From NCBI GenBank assembly GCA_947579605.1, contig OX388307.1:15539237-15603236 (forward strand): a DNA stretch of 64,000 nucleotides, in the 5' to 3' direction. Below are positions 1-11,717 of the stretch, piece after piece. The notes under the pieces are model-generated. The model was not told the origin of the DNA and did no database searches. It saw only the letters and a program-made list of their open reading frames with translations. This DNA is from Athripsodes cinereus (taxonomy: Eukaryota > Arthropoda > Insecta > Trichoptera > Leptoceridae). Made by a program: the position numbers and the translations under genes. Numbering within the stretch: position 1 is the stretch's first letter; the number at the start of each line of letters is the position of its first letter.

Positions 1-707
1 AACTGTGCCACCGGAAACGATGGACATTTCAATGCGGTATCCGGTCGCCATTTTTTGATATGGCGGACGCCTATTTGCGTTGCGGAGATAACATGTTTGC
101 ATATTATACCTATTATCTATATTTAAAAATGTAGTGGGGAACTGGAGATCCGATACAGCATATCAGATTTTATAGTTTCATTGCACTAAAATCACATGGT
201 TAAAATAAAAAAGAAGATAAATATGATTATTTTTTCCATTTTCTGCATGATCGATGTCAGGTCATTACCAACTTTGTGAACAATATTAAAAAACCACACT
301 ACGTATACGTTAATATGGGCGAAGACAATTTTTCAATATTGTCTGTTGGAACAAGGTGTTTATTTGTTCAGTGAGAGTGTTTTAATATATTTTATTGCTT
401 CAGGTCTTCAAACAATTGCCATCCATACGAGTATATTATACATGTCCTGTATATGTAAACTTATTGAACAATGTGAGTAATATTGAATTGTGTTAGAAAA
501 CTCTTTGCATTTATGTATTTGCATAAATTACTGTTGATACATAGTAACGAAAAATATTTTATTCGTTAAATATAATAGATATTCATAATCTGATAATCGT
601 GATACTGACTTTCGAGTTTAATTCACATAAAAGACTATTAAAATATCTTCCAGTGATGGGGTATGCCACTTATCTTGATTTTTTATTTCCACGCAGTTAT
701 TCTATTC
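1..707. other. AT-rich spacer, no gene seen
   Basis: No recognisable coding or mobile sequence. A segment at 404-472 lies between an acceptor-like ttgcttcag and a donor-like gtgagt and is open in two frames, which is too weak to call an exon. Confidence 0.5.
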
Positions 708-746
708 ACTACCTCAGTAGTGGAAGATGCCGTGATGATAAAGATA
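708..746 (+). repeat. Short relic of repeat family A (TAG-tailed)
   Basis: Resembles the 3' portion of family A (best copies 41631-41882 and 60969-61137), around the shared gatgccgtgatgat. Very short and diverged, so chance resemblance is possible. Confidence 0.3.
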
Positions 747-1317
747 AATATACTGCGGTAAGTAATTTCATATTTCCATAAAACTTGTCTCACACATCTT
801 TAATTCCTAAATCAAAAACTCTATAATTAAATACTAGACAGTGGAATTCTCTTTTTTTCTTACAAGGATAGTATTGGAATGTTTTATGTAGACGAAAATT
901 TTAATTACTGATTTTAAATATACAAAATATTGAAAAACCAACACTTTTCTTCCGTTTAACAATAGAAACAATTTGTTTCAACATTAAAAAGAGAGCCAAA
1001 ATGTTCACTGTAAGTTATTCCTTTTCCAATATCCACACTGAACTGAAACTGAACTGAAATGAAAAATTTACGCTAGAAAAACTATTCAGGGTGAAGATAA
1101 ATAGGTCCGAGATAAGAAGGAATTTCGCCATTAAATAGATGTTAAGGACGCCAATTACTTAGTTCGTAATTTTTTTTCGGTAAATTTTCTATGAATTCAA
1201 GACTTTTAATATCTTATTTTGTTTAGTTATAATTTAGGAGTACGAACTCAAGATGGTTTGATCAAGGATAAAAAGGAAGGCATGAATATAAAAGAATAAG
1301 AGAAAACCATCATAATC

Positions 1318-1660
1318 TTGCCAGTTTACGATCACTCGGGGCATGGGTTAGAAATATTAGTCCCCCCCATTCGCAATGACTCTGCCACTAGAAGATCTCT
1401 GCGCTTTTCGGAACTGGCTGTGAATAGACTTACTGAACCCAATAGAGCCGGTAAGACTAACTTCTATGAGAGGGCTTTTGGTATTGTTGGACCAGTGACG
1501 TGGAATCGCCTACCGGTACCATTGAGAGATAGTCAGACTGTCACCAGCTTCAGAAGCAAATTGAAAACTGATCTCTTCACCGGCGTCCTTGAGAAGGTCT
1601 AGGGATTGCTAAACGGCAAACAAAATAAAATCATCCATAATCATCATCATCATCATCTGC
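1318..1660 (+). pseudogene. L2/CR1-like non-LTR retrotransposon, 3' end of the RT protein plus tail
   Basis: The open frame to 1602 ends in the C-terminal signature of L2/CR1-type reverse transcriptase proteins: RRSLRFSELA, then FYERAFGIVGPVTWNRLP, then TSFRSKLKTDLF, followed by a stop. The intact copy at 46950-47774 has the same layout (RRPLRSASSAV, FAERSFRAAAPSVWNRLP, TTFRTKLKTLLF). After the stop comes a short 3' UTR with TAAACGGC and AATAAAATCATCC, also seen in the tails at 31069-31146 and 33208-33271, and then a (CAT)n microsatellite at about 1639-1657. Everything upstream of roughly codon 10 of this frame is unrelated, so this is a 5'-truncated dead copy. It encodes no function by itself. 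Confidence 0.8.
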
Positions 1661-2655
1661 GCCAATTGAGTCACCTAATTCCACGACAATCCACCCGCTC
1701 TGATGTCACTGTTGTCATACGAACGGTGTATTATAAAAGAGGGACACCCGGGTGTTTGGAATCCTTGTAGACGAAAAAACAGAAGAAAAAATAGACATAA
1801 TTTATTTTCCAATTTCAACTGGCTGCCTATAGATACCTAATAGATGATACAATATATGCATTATTATTGTTATTTTTTTCTATCTACTTATTTTTTTCTA
1901 TTGTATTGGTAGTTTCTATTTTGTGCAATTAAGATTTTTATTATTATTATTATTATGATTATATTTTAATACGAATAGGTACCATTAGATTTTCAGAGAA
2001 CTTTTTGAAACATTAAAAGAATGTAAGTCATTTTCGAGACAATGTATGTATAAGTTTGTTTCTATAATTCTGAAAAACTTTTCCTGAAGTATTTATTATC
2101 TACTTGTAATGAACCGGATCTGGAAATTGATGTAGTTTCAGCAAATGATGCGGAAGTATCCACAACTGACTGCAAGTGAGCAGTGAGTCGTTTGGTTTAT
2201 ATATATTGCTTTTATGTCCAATACAACATAATTCACTAACCAGAAACTCAAACTAAGCTGTAAACTGTAATATACAAATAAATATAACATGTAGCTTACA
2301 TATTCCGACAGATTCTTGTCTGTTTTAAAAGATGTTCTTAAAAATAATCTAATTACAGAACACTAAGAAATAAACTAGCAAATTAGAGTGACTTAGTGTA
2401 TTTTAACCTGAAACTAATCAATTAATTCACATAAATCAATTTACTGCCATTTTTCGTTTAATTGGCCAATTCAATGGATATGGTGGATACTATATAAAAA
2501 TTTATATATTTCTTAGTAACAATTTTTTTTACAGAAAATTATGGTTTATTTATTTTGTGAAAAATCATGTTATTATTATTATTATTTACACAATATACAG
2601 AGTGAGTCTTTTACAAGTTTAACAAAAAAATGTTGAATGATATTTTATACCTGAT
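1661..2655. other. AT-rich spacer, no gene seen
   Basis: Only low-complexity ATT/TTA runs (about 1940-1955 and 2570-2587). Confidence 0.5.
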
Positions 2656-2657
2656 AA

Positions 2658-2722
2658 GTCGAAAGACGTCTCTCTCGGAATCAATAATCTATAGTAGAAA
2701 GAAACACTTGTTTCAATTACAT
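2658..2722 (+). repeat. Solo arm of the 3.9-kb fold-back element
   Basis: Aligns by eye with the right arm of the fold-back at 3908-4118: gacgtctctctcg, then an AATC/ATAGTAGAA stretch, then CACTTGTTT. The matching left arm is missing here. Confidence 0.55.
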
Positions 2723-2784
2723 AATTATGGAATTCTACTACGTGTGCATCGTCACAATTGATATACATATTTTATTTTTATTAC

Positions 2785-2988
2785 ACAGTTTATTTTTCAT
2801 TTTAATTTATTTGAAACCTCGAGTACTTTCGTCAATGTACAGGGATAGATTGACATTTTCAAGAGAACTGTCAATCTATATACATGTCAATATATATAGG
2901 TACATGTTAATCAATATATGAAAAATGTCAATCTATATACGAACTACTCGAGGTTCAAATAAATTAAAGTTAAAATTAACGGTGTTTT
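2785..2988. mobile_element. Fold-back/MITE-like inverted repeat with internal short repeats
   Basis: Imperfect inverted arms of about 40 bp (2785-2825 and 2945-2988) share the cores aatttatttga and cctcgagta. The roughly 120-bp loop holds several copies of GTCAATCTATATAC-like units (about 2869, 2890 and 2927). There is no coding capacity and I could not settle a target-site duplication. Confidence 0.5.
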
Positions 2989-3686
2989 GTAAAATAAAAT
3001 ATCATCAGTATGAATTTTCACTCTGTGAACGTACATACTTTAGAATTATCATTTAAATGTTATAGAATGAGGTTGGTTTGCACAAAATTGCTTCAAATGA
3101 AAAAAACTCGATTCTTTCTGATAATAAAAATCCATAGAATATGTTGACGTAAGGTATATCTTTTAGTGTGAAAGGGGCTTAGACGTGTATAGTTGAAGAG
3201 AAATCAAAATGCATTAGAAAGAGATAGGCAAGATAGGATAGAAAATCTTATTAACCTTGGATTTAGTTTACGATTAGGTGGAGTTATTTGTATGGAGAGG
3301 ATGGTGTTAAACCCTTCGGAAAAATATCCAAACTAGGAGAACATACATGGGTATATATTACCTTACAGAGCAGGGGTAGGCAACATGGAATTGTTATATT
3401 TATACTTCAGTTATGTTATAAAGTAAATATTTAATGATCAGTTAAGAATTATGATGTGCTTATTTTTCGTCAAACATCTGATGGATTAGTTGCTATGAAG
3501 AACATTTTTCAATTAATCAAGTTCGTTAAGAATACCTATGGAAAAGATGTAAATTTAATTATGTAACGTTTTATAGGATCATCCGTATCCCATGAAGTAC
3601 CCGGTAACGAATATGTTTCCTATTCTTTTCCATAAGTTTTTAGAGTTCTGTAAAATGCAAGTATATGACAAAAAGAGACTTTAAAA
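2989..3686. other. Spacer, no gene seen
   Basis: AT-rich with no recognisable repeat or open frame. Confidence 0.5.
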
Positions 3687-3718
3687 GATATGCCGTGATG
3701 GTTTAGAAGTAGTAGCAT
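3687..3718 (+). repeat. 3' tail of repeat family A
   Basis: Contains GATATGCCGTGATGGT followed by TAG-like triplets, the exact 3' end of family A as seen at 61100-61137. The body of the element is absent. Confidence 0.5.
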
Positions 3719-3907
3719 ATAGAAGAATATTCATAAAATCTTTTGATTAAAGTTTTAAAGTATAAGATAAATCTGTACTTATATTCTAAGTGGCTCGAAT
3801 CATATGATATTCAAAAATATGTTTGCATTAATCATATTCTCAATATGAGAGAATGTTATAAATATAGTTGAATATGTTCACTGTGTCGGTGTTTAGGTAG
3901 TGGAATT

Positions 3908-4118
3908 CCATAAAATTAATAAAACTAATATTTTATTTTACTATGTGATTTATTCTTGAGAGTGACGTCTTTCGTTTTGTTTTTACATTGGACATTGTCA
4001 ATCTGTCAATCTGTTTGACAGCTTGACAGATTGACAATGTCCAAACAAGACGAAGGACGTCTCTCTCGAGTATAAATCACATAGTAGAATAAAACATTTG
4101 TTTTATAAATTTCGTTGT
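3908..4118. mobile_element. Fold-back MITE with arms of about 100 bp
   Basis: A near-continuous inverted repeat. The inner 20 bp (3990-4009 and 4023-4042) is perfect around a 13-nt centre. Outward, the arms keep matching through GACGTCTTTCG/CGAAGGACGTC and a TACTATGTGATTTAT block, to about 3908 and 4118. No coding capacity. The half copy at 2658-2722 shows it is a dispersed family. Arms without a transposase gene suggest a non-autonomous or fold-back element. The superfamily is unknown. Confidence 0.7.
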
Positions 4119-4663
4119 ATAAGTTGCAGAAAATATAAATGAAAATTGATTCCTCCAGAATTTATTAAAACAGATTTATGGTTGAACACCTCTGATTTAG
4201 ATGTTTCTTGTTAGTTTTTACAAGTTTTAGGGATTGTAAAAATATTTGTTAACAGAATATTACACTCGGATACGAGTATAATCGTAAAAATATCACTTTC
4301 TGAAGTGAAGAGGTGTGGAGAAAAATAGAGAACTATTTTAGATTCCGTATAAAATGTAGTTCATATTGAATGGGAAATTTCATTTCTTTGTAAACTATTG
4401 AAGACATTTCACCCAACGCTAGTTATGAAATTTATTTAAGATGGGAAGTTTTTTAGATTTTCAGGGAGTTATTGTGCTGTTCAGTGGCACATTAATGTAA
4501 ATCTTTCTCTTTGGTTTAAATCCTGTGGATTGGTTTGCAGCAAAATCTTGCAACTTTCAAAATCAAGCAAAAATATGCTTTACCCCGTCGACAAAATTGA
4601 TAAATTCCTATGAAAAAATAAAGCAGATTAGGTAAAATAACAATCAATGTAGTATGACAAATT
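4119..4663. other. Spacer, no gene seen
   Basis: AT-rich; nothing recognised. Confidence 0.5.
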
Positions 4664-4760
4664 TTTATTTATTTATTTATTTATTTATTTACACAGTGAA
4701 CGGCTATATAAGCCTTTTACATAGAAAAGAAAAAATACAATAAAAACAACAGATAGTGAA
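4664..4760 (-). repeat. Retroposon 3' end, family C, with (TTTA)n tail
   Basis: On the minus strand it reads TAAAAGGCTTATATAGCCGT, a spacer, then (AAAT)n. The same order (AAGGCTAATTAGCC, then AATAAATAAAT) recurs at 50020-50092 in the same orientation. This fits the 3' end of a retroposon with a short hairpin next to a tetranucleotide tail. No coding sequence remains. Confidence 0.5.
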
Positions 4761-5617
4761 AACATATAACAAAAGTATCTACCCACACAAACACACCAGC
4801 AATGCATAGGTACACAGCAAAATAATGTTATCAATCAAGTAAGCACCTAATAATTATAATTGCCAGTATAAATAACTTTAGTAGATATATATAGTACCTT
4901 CTAGATTATTAGGTACAATAACTAATCTCAGGTGTTCTTTTTTTGAAGGAAGTACAGTCTTGTTGTATTATAATGTCTTTGGCTCTCATATATAAAAATC
5001 ACCAATACTTGTAGGAAAAATAAATAATAAATAACATTCCAAAAATAAAATTGTAGATTGAAATTCATGCAGATGGGTTGAAAAGAGAGTTAACTGGCAA
5101 AAAACTTTTTACTTGGTTTGAATGTAGAAATGCAAGAGAATTTTCCATGAATATGCATGTTTTTACTACAATGTTATGAAACAAAACATATGTTTTATTA
5201 TTTTGTTCAAGTTGCGATGTAAAAAAAATATATTTAAAAATGACGTGAACTTTAGACCCTTTCACACCATGAAATTCGCGTCTGACATTCGTCGTCAACA
5301 TATGAAATTTTTCTATTCCTTGTATTTAGTTTCTAATAAAAACTCACTGATAATGGGCATCTACTTGAAAAGCCTCCGAGTCAAAAATTGTTCACAGTGA
5401 AAGTAAGCCACTCTTTTATTTTAATTCTACAAATAAAATATCTGTGGAGAGAGAGAGAGCACGTAGTTGCGGTTCAGAAAATTGTGAAACATCGAAGCCT
5501 TTGTCTAAAGATGTATGAAAAATATTTAAACTAGAATAATATTTAAGTTCGTTGGTTTAAGTCACTTATGTGTGCATAGATGATCACATTGAAGATGAAA
5601 AATATTCCAAAGTGTTT

Positions 5618-5752
5618 GAAGGCCTCAAGCTAAATGGTCGGATGATATAGGAAAAAATTATAGAAGGAGAGGATACAGCAAATTTAAGACAAAAATGAGA
5701 GCAAAATCATTAAGGAGACTATTGATTGATGGAGCCAAAATGGATAAAGAAT
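5618..5752 (+). pseudogene. Possible RTE-type C-terminal scrap
   Basis: One frame reads RPQAKWSDDIGKNY and later LIDGAKMDKE before stops. This resembles the GRPxxRWxDDI segment near the C-terminus of RTE-like reverse transcriptase proteins. The match is short, and only the RPQ-KWSDDI part is convincing. Confidence 0.3.
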
Positions 5753-5768
5753 AATAAAATCTTAGTAC

Positions 5769-5869
5769 TTACTTCCGATGGGCGAACAGCCCTTGCAGGA
5801 CCTTTGTCTCCGAAACAATAGATTTCCAAGCCTTTCTATCTAGAGCAATGGAATGCCAGTCATCTTTAG
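5769..5869 (-). pseudogene. Non-LTR retrotransposon RT protein, C-terminal scrap
   Basis: Minus-strand translation reads DDWHSIALDRKAWKSIV, then SETKVLQGLFAHRK and a stop. The W-x-A-x-DR-x-AW-(K/R)-S pattern is the usual last segment of RTE/jockey-type proteins (the DRxxWR motif). Only about 33 codons remain, with no linked RT domain, so this is a 5'-truncated fossil. Confidence 0.55.
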
Positions 5870-7033
5870 CATTTAGCTAAGATAATCTTAGTGGAAGGAA
5901 GAAAATCAGATCGCTGAATGGTATCCGATTATAACGACGCGAAACTCGTCAATATGTGAAGTTCTTTAGTTTTTTTTCCGAGTATTAATGGTTGCGAGGA
6001 TTCAGGCGCTGAAATTACTAAATATCTTCTTTCATACACTCGTACGAGGAATTTCAAATCATTATTATAGGTAGCTAACATGAGCTTTTTTTCAACTAAA
6101 TGTATGACGTAAATGTTTGTTAAAAACGTTTTTAAACTAAACGACCGTTTCACAACTTATGGAGATATTTTTAAAAATTAAAAAGTATATTTTCAGTAGA
6201 TGTCGGTGATATTTTTTAGAGTTTAATATATACATCTACGTGGAAGTTGTAACAAGTATACAAATGCTACATATTTGTAGAACATTTGTATAATGAGGTT
6301 TGTAGTCTCATTTGTTTTTATCATTCGCAGTGTTCAAAACATTTTTTTTGCATTTTGATAAAAAAAAAACACAAGCAAAATGAGATGTAACGCACTATTA
6401 ATGTTATTGGATTTGTTGGATACTGAAATAAAATATGGGAAAAATGCCGATAAAATTATGAAAACTCTTGTTAACTTTACGAAAAATTTGCTACTATCTA
6501 GATTTACGTAAATACCTAATAATTATGAGGCGAGGAAAATAAAAAAAAAATATTATCTAAGAATGTTATAGAAAGAGATAAAAGAGGAGACAGAGCAAGA
6601 GAAATAACTATGATGGATTATTGTGAGGAACTACGTGGGGTGAACATAATTTCAACAGCATTTTGATATTGATTGAATGACTTTATCTAGGTCACTTAAT
6701 AGTTACAAAATTAGCAAAACTTATACCATTTGCGTTTCATTTATATACATTGTTTTTTTTTATCATAATTAAATCGATTATTATTTCAAGCTTACATCGA
6801 TGTGCAAATCGAGATTCCTTTGAAAAAATATATTTTTCTACCCATTTTCTAAAGAACTCAGAAGCATAGTATTTATTTTAATGGGTAAGTACCTTCTTGC
6901 TTATTTTTTTGGATACGAGTTCAATAATTTATATCTCCATAAAACATTTTTTAGAATTTGATTCCAATTGTTGAACCGTCTAACACATACATATTGAAAT
7001 ATGTACCTAATGCATTTGGTTGATTGATCTGAG
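5870..7033. other. AT-rich spacer, no gene seen
   Basis: No recognisable feature; the open frames here are short and unlike known proteins. Confidence 0.5.
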
Positions 7034-7093
7034 TTCCAAAACGTTTCAGTAATTTTATGTAGGTACTTACGTCCAGTTACTAACGTTTTGGAA
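7034..7093. repeat. Short hairpin
   Basis: Arms 7034-7052 and 7077-7093 (TTCCAAAACGTTTCAGTAA against TTACTAACGTTTTGGAA) pair over 17 of 19 positions across a 24-nt loop. A strong donor-like AG|GTAAGTG follows at 7101-7109. Confidence 0.5.
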
Positions 7094-8262
7094 AAAAATC
7101 AGGTAAGTGCGAACAATTTGAAATCTATCTTAATACCTATAAAGGAATGGATTTTATCAATTGTGTTTTTGAATAAAGAATCTAATATGTTGTAATTATT
7201 TTTTGTTTACTTTTTACACATATTATAATGTGGCCATCCTATTATTCTAAGCTTCCCGGTTAGAGTTAACACGCTATACATAGTACAGACTACTCTCAGG
7301 GCGATTTTCGTACAAAAGAATGTTTTAATTAAAATCCTCCAGTGGATGGACATGTTTGCTACAACATACAAACATTCATACTACGCCATGGTACGCAGCA
7401 TCAGTAGGTACCAGTACAGTACATTACCTACCTATCCATACATTATACAGTACATATATAATATAACATTGTAGATAATATACATCAGTTTATTCTGTTT
7501 TCATGCTAACATGATGTATTGCACTAGGATAGAATAAAATACTCATACATCGCGCTTTGGGATGTACCCACTGTGCAAGGGCAACATATTCGTAAATTAG
7601 CCGAATGCATTATTTTGTTGAATGATAATATATGAGTACCTATGCATTATAATTTATATATGCAGCTACATATATTTTGACCGGTATTCAATTTTAGAAT
7701 TTTTACGAATGAATTATTTTAGATGTCCATCAGAACTAAAAAGTAAAAACTTCGACCTTCTATTTATATTATATTCATTAGTTGTTGAATACAAAATATC
7801 TTTGAAATCAGAATATTGTATTAATAATGGCATCAAATATCATTCTGCAATTTAATTGTAGTATAAACTTTTATATAAAATAAGGATTATGGTTTCTCTT
7901 TAGTAAATGTAAAAAAACTTTGCCAAGAGATTAGGTCTAAAATTTAATAAAACTACAATTCACGTGTAATACGTTCAACCGAATTGATGTTACAGCATTA
8001 AGTTGCAAGTAAATATTTTGTTGTATTAGTACGTAGGTATAATAAATAATTAAAGTTTTAGAAAGTTTGTAAGTAGGTGCTTACCATGTATCGACTTGCA
8101 TTAATAAAATTTATCAAATTGCAAGTGGGGGATGAATTTTCAGCAAAATACAATAGAAATTTTCTTGAGATGTAGTGTAATAACTACATGCAGTGTATAG
8201 CTGGTACATTATGTATGTCTCATAATAATAGCACGTGAATTAATATCATTATTTTATGGTAT
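7094..8262. other. AT-rich spacer, no gene seen
   Basis: Nothing recognised beyond TACCTA/TAGGTA motifs. Confidence 0.5.
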
Positions 8263-8268
8263 ACTTAC

Positions 8269-8410
8269 CCCGTGCATTGCCATCTGTGTGCCGCTAATGG
8301 AAACTATCCAGCCACGGCCACCCAGCCCTACTTTACTCTTGTCTCACACCAACACAGACAGTAGTACATAGACAGCCGAGCTGCCCTTACTCACCCTCTA
8401 CACCTCTACA
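8269..8410 (-). other. Candidate minus-strand exon (GC-rich, donor-terminated)
   Basis: A GC-rich island in AT-rich DNA. On the minus strand it ends at a good donor, CGG|GGTAAGTAT-like (GT at 8268-8267). A second donor-like GTGAGTAAG lies inside it near 8391. An open frame runs into the outer donor and ends in ISGTQMAMHG, with ATGs in CACACAGATGGC context. A CTACAC hexamer repeats near its distal edge. I do not recognise the peptide, and no matching acceptor or downstream exon was found. It could be a 5' exon or simply a GC-rich element. Confidence 0.25.
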
Positions 8411-10373
8411 CCTCTACGAACCAACTACATGAATATATGACTCAAGAAACTTTGTTTTCTTAGAATTGAATTTACCTTCTTCAAATATTTGTAGGAAATT
8501 GCATGAAGAAGTTGAGCTTCTATACAAAACATTTTTTAAATATCTTATTCTTGTATTGAATTTAATTAAGTAAGTATTAGTAAATTCCTTTTCATTTTAC
8601 TGACTGTAAGTAAACACGGATAGATAAGGGAAGCTGTAAAAGTTTTTAAATAAAATATGAAATTTATGTAATATTATTATACTTAATTTCCTCAAAACAC
8701 AAAATAGTAAAAATAATGGAAATTTTTCGTTTTTATATTAAGAAATTTACCTATTTGAATTTAAATATCTGTCGTAAAAACTTAAATTAATGACAACAAC
8801 AAAAAAAACAACAACAATTATGCGTCTACCTTAAATTGAAAATATGAAGGAATATCTAGATATGCCTACTATTTTTTACATCCCGGATTTTACTGTGAAA
8901 AATAATTAGCATCTCTTGGGAAATTACCTTGTTAATGATTAATAATACATGTATACAACTAGGATGAAAAATATTAACATTACTCAGGAGAATACGTATG
9001 TAGGAACGTATATATTATTATTAAGTATAAAATAATGTTGCTAGATAGAATAGTGTAAGGACAAACTAAATATTATATGTGGAGCGGAGAATAGTGGTAT
9101 CGTTGTGTATAAAAGTATATGTACCTACTGTACTGTAAGTATGGTATGTATATTATTAGAATTGTTAATGGAGTATAAACTGTTCTATTGAAAGTTCGCT
9201 GTGCACACAATCTGGAGAAAATAAATATAATACTTATAATAGTTACAAAATACAACACAATATTATGCGATACCTGTATTTCCGTCACAGCATCCTCTCG
9301 ATAAACTTCATACCGTTACTTAATAATATGACACACTTGATATATTTCATCAAGGGGATTATAATATGCGCTATTAACACAAAAGGAGTTTTTTATTTGC
9401 AAAATGTGAAGTGCGTGAGCTTTCATAAAGACTATACTTTTGAAAATAATTTGAAATATTTTCCGGATATAGTAGCGGGGACTGAGACCGACATTTTCAG
9501 TTCCGGTTTGAGTCTCGACTATATTGTAAATATTTTCCTTGTTGTGTTCATTTTAATTGCAAGCTTTGGCTCTTTGTAAAAAGTTTCAGTTTGCACAATT
9601 CCATTTTTTTTAAATTTATAAATGAAATAAAATAATGGGTTGTATTAATGTGCAATTTATTTCTCTTATCCATCATCTTTGAAGAGTGCCTCCCATTTAC
9701 TTCACATCATCTTTATCCTTTTTTGATTGAGTTGGGATTTCAAGTCCGTTCTTTCAGAAACTAACCTTTGATCATAGGTGTTTCCAGAAAATATTAAATT
9801 TGTAAGTTTAATATGTTATTTATACCTAACTTGTAAAGGATATTTTGCGTTTTATTTAATTTACTTCATTAAAACAAGGCTAATTTAATTTCCAAAATTA
9901 AACTCTTAGACTTGATAGGATTTTCTGTCAAGTCTAAGAGCTGTTGATAGAATTTTCTACGTTGGGGTTTAGATACAAAAAAAAATATGTGTTTTGCCTT
10001 CGACAATTTTCGTGATTTTCAATGTCATATGTAGTACGCTCATTGATAAAATAAAATCAAGAATTACCTACTTCAAATTCTTCTTCATGTGTCATGCTGG
10101 ATCCTCCTGACGTTAACTTTTATTTGCGAGAGTGTGTCCCTAACTTGGGCAATCCGAAATAGCTCCTCGTCGCTCTTTATTTCTGTCCTATCATTCAAAA
10201 TATTAAACATCATATCATGGGCTTAATAATATAATTAGAAACGATAAATGATTTTGAGATAATAGAGAAATCATGAAATTATTCAAACATTAAAGGCTAA
10301 CATCGGGAACACATACCTCATAATCACAGTTTCAGTAATAAGCCACGATTTTTTTTTATGTTTCACTTTAACG
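8411..10373. other. AT-rich spacer with two hairpins, no gene seen
   Basis: A perfect 13-bp inverted repeat, CTCTTAGACTTGA (9903-9915 with 9928-9940), and an imperfect stem at about 9466-9525. An AT-rich 104-codon open frame (9265-9579) overlaps the second stem and resembles no known protein. Confidence 0.5.
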
Positions 10374-10497
10374 ACGGGATTTGCCACCCATTGAATGTCT
10401 TATTTATACCGGCACAAAGAGGACAAATTATGTGTTTATTATAATTATGCGATTGGTCCACTGGCTATCCCACTTGTGAGGAAAGTCATTGTGGGAT
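10374..10497 (+). repeat. Repeat family A, diverged copy
   Basis: Follows the family order: TTTGCCACCCAT-GAATGTCTT, CGGCACAAAGAGGACA, then CTGGCTATCCCACTTGTG, ending near GTCATTGTGGGA where better copies read GCCGTGATGG. There is no TAG tail. Confidence 0.6.
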
Positions 10498-11251
10498 TGA
10501 TACATACCTATATGATGTTTTTTGTTTCCACACCATGCAGACACTGGCAGCTCGTGGGCTCGCGCCCTCTGAACATCTTCCAACATGCTTCTAAACATCT
10601 TAGCTCGGCCTTCTATAATTCACCAAAGTTGTACTATTGTAGGTATGATACTTTTCTCTTTTGACGATTAAGTTGGATGATTTGTTTCGTTAGTGCAGTT
10701 TTACGATCCTTTGACCATAAAATATTTTTTATGTATTTAAAAATTATAATTTAACTTCTTGTTTGATCGGGGTGTTTCTCGCATTGTACTCGGTGAGTGT
10801 GTAATGTTTATTTTTTTGTTGTTTTTTTTAATGCTTTTTATATTGTTAACATGTATCGGCGAAAAGGCTTTCTAGCTGTTATGCCGATATATGGTTATTA
10901 TAGCTATAAATAAATAAATATTACATAAGCGGAGAATGGCGGTGATCTTAAGGGTCACAATGTAGAGATTGTTAAGAATTTTTTTTTTTACGCGGCGGCA
11001 GAATTGCCATCCACACTTCTCAGCATTATACAACCAGATAAGTCTCCATATGATCAGTCATGGTCACACAAAAACTTAACAGTCTAATGCCGGGAAAAAT
11101 TCACCTATCCAGATATACAGGATATCAAAGGATTAGGCTCAGAACGCGGGTTCAAAATACCAGCATTGTGCCTGAAATATCTGTGTTCATAAACTTTTTT
11201 ACAATATTACAAGTGCAATACAATATACAAAGTACAATACAAAGTACAATA
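10498..11251. other. Spacer, no gene seen
   Basis: Contains short direct repeats of AGTACAATA near 11215-11260; nothing else recognised. Confidence 0.45.
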
Positions 11252-11717
11252 TTACAATATAATAGATTTTTGAATTTTAATGTACAAACTAACCGGTAAA
11301 TCTAATTTTTGTAAATTATTTATTAAAGATTTCGGAGTTACCCCTGTAGCTGACAAGATTAAAGGTATTATATAAACGGACCTAGAATGCCAAACGTTTT
11401 TTATTTCTCCTGCTAGTTCTGTATATTTACGTATTTTTTCTGCGACGGTTGTTCGTATATTATGTGTATTTGGGACAGCGATGTCTATTAGGTACGTTAT
11501 TTTATTACGTTTATCATGTAATACCTACTAAATCGGGTCTATTATGATGTATACTATTTGTGTTTCCCGAGACGTTTTTATTTTTATTTTCTACTGATTG
11601 ACATGGTTTTGATTGCTCACCCTTTTTGTTTGAATGTGCGAACAAATATAATTCTACAACTCCTGAGATATCCGGGTGTGAAGTGGGTCTCTTTAATGTT
11701 GAACTGGTGAAATACAT
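11252..11717 (-). pseudogene. R4/Dong-type retrotransposon, restriction-like endonuclease domain relic
   Basis: Minus-strand translation gives HHNRPDLV, then after a one-base frameshift HDKRNKITYLIDIAVPNTHN, AEKIRKYTELAGEIKNVW, and VYIIPLILSATGVTPKSL before a stop at 11252. RPD followed about a dozen residues later by the D of LIDIAVP is the catalytic signature of the C-terminal restriction-like endonuclease of R2/R4/Dong/NeSL elements. The following EK-KY segment and the SATGV block are conserved there too. No RT domain is linked, and the sequence upstream of RPD degrades quickly. A second scrap of the preceding segment lies at 49795-50009. It is dead by frameshift and truncation. Confidence 0.75.

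Noticed and set aside
404..472. Possible exon between TTGCTTCAG and GTGAGT
   Set aside because: Donor preceded by AAT rather than AG, open in two frames; no partner exon or family match.
9265..9579. 104-codon plus-strand open frame
   Set aside because: AT-rich, hydrophobic by composition, no recognisable domain, overlaps a stem structure; an open frame of this length is expected by chance in DNA this long.
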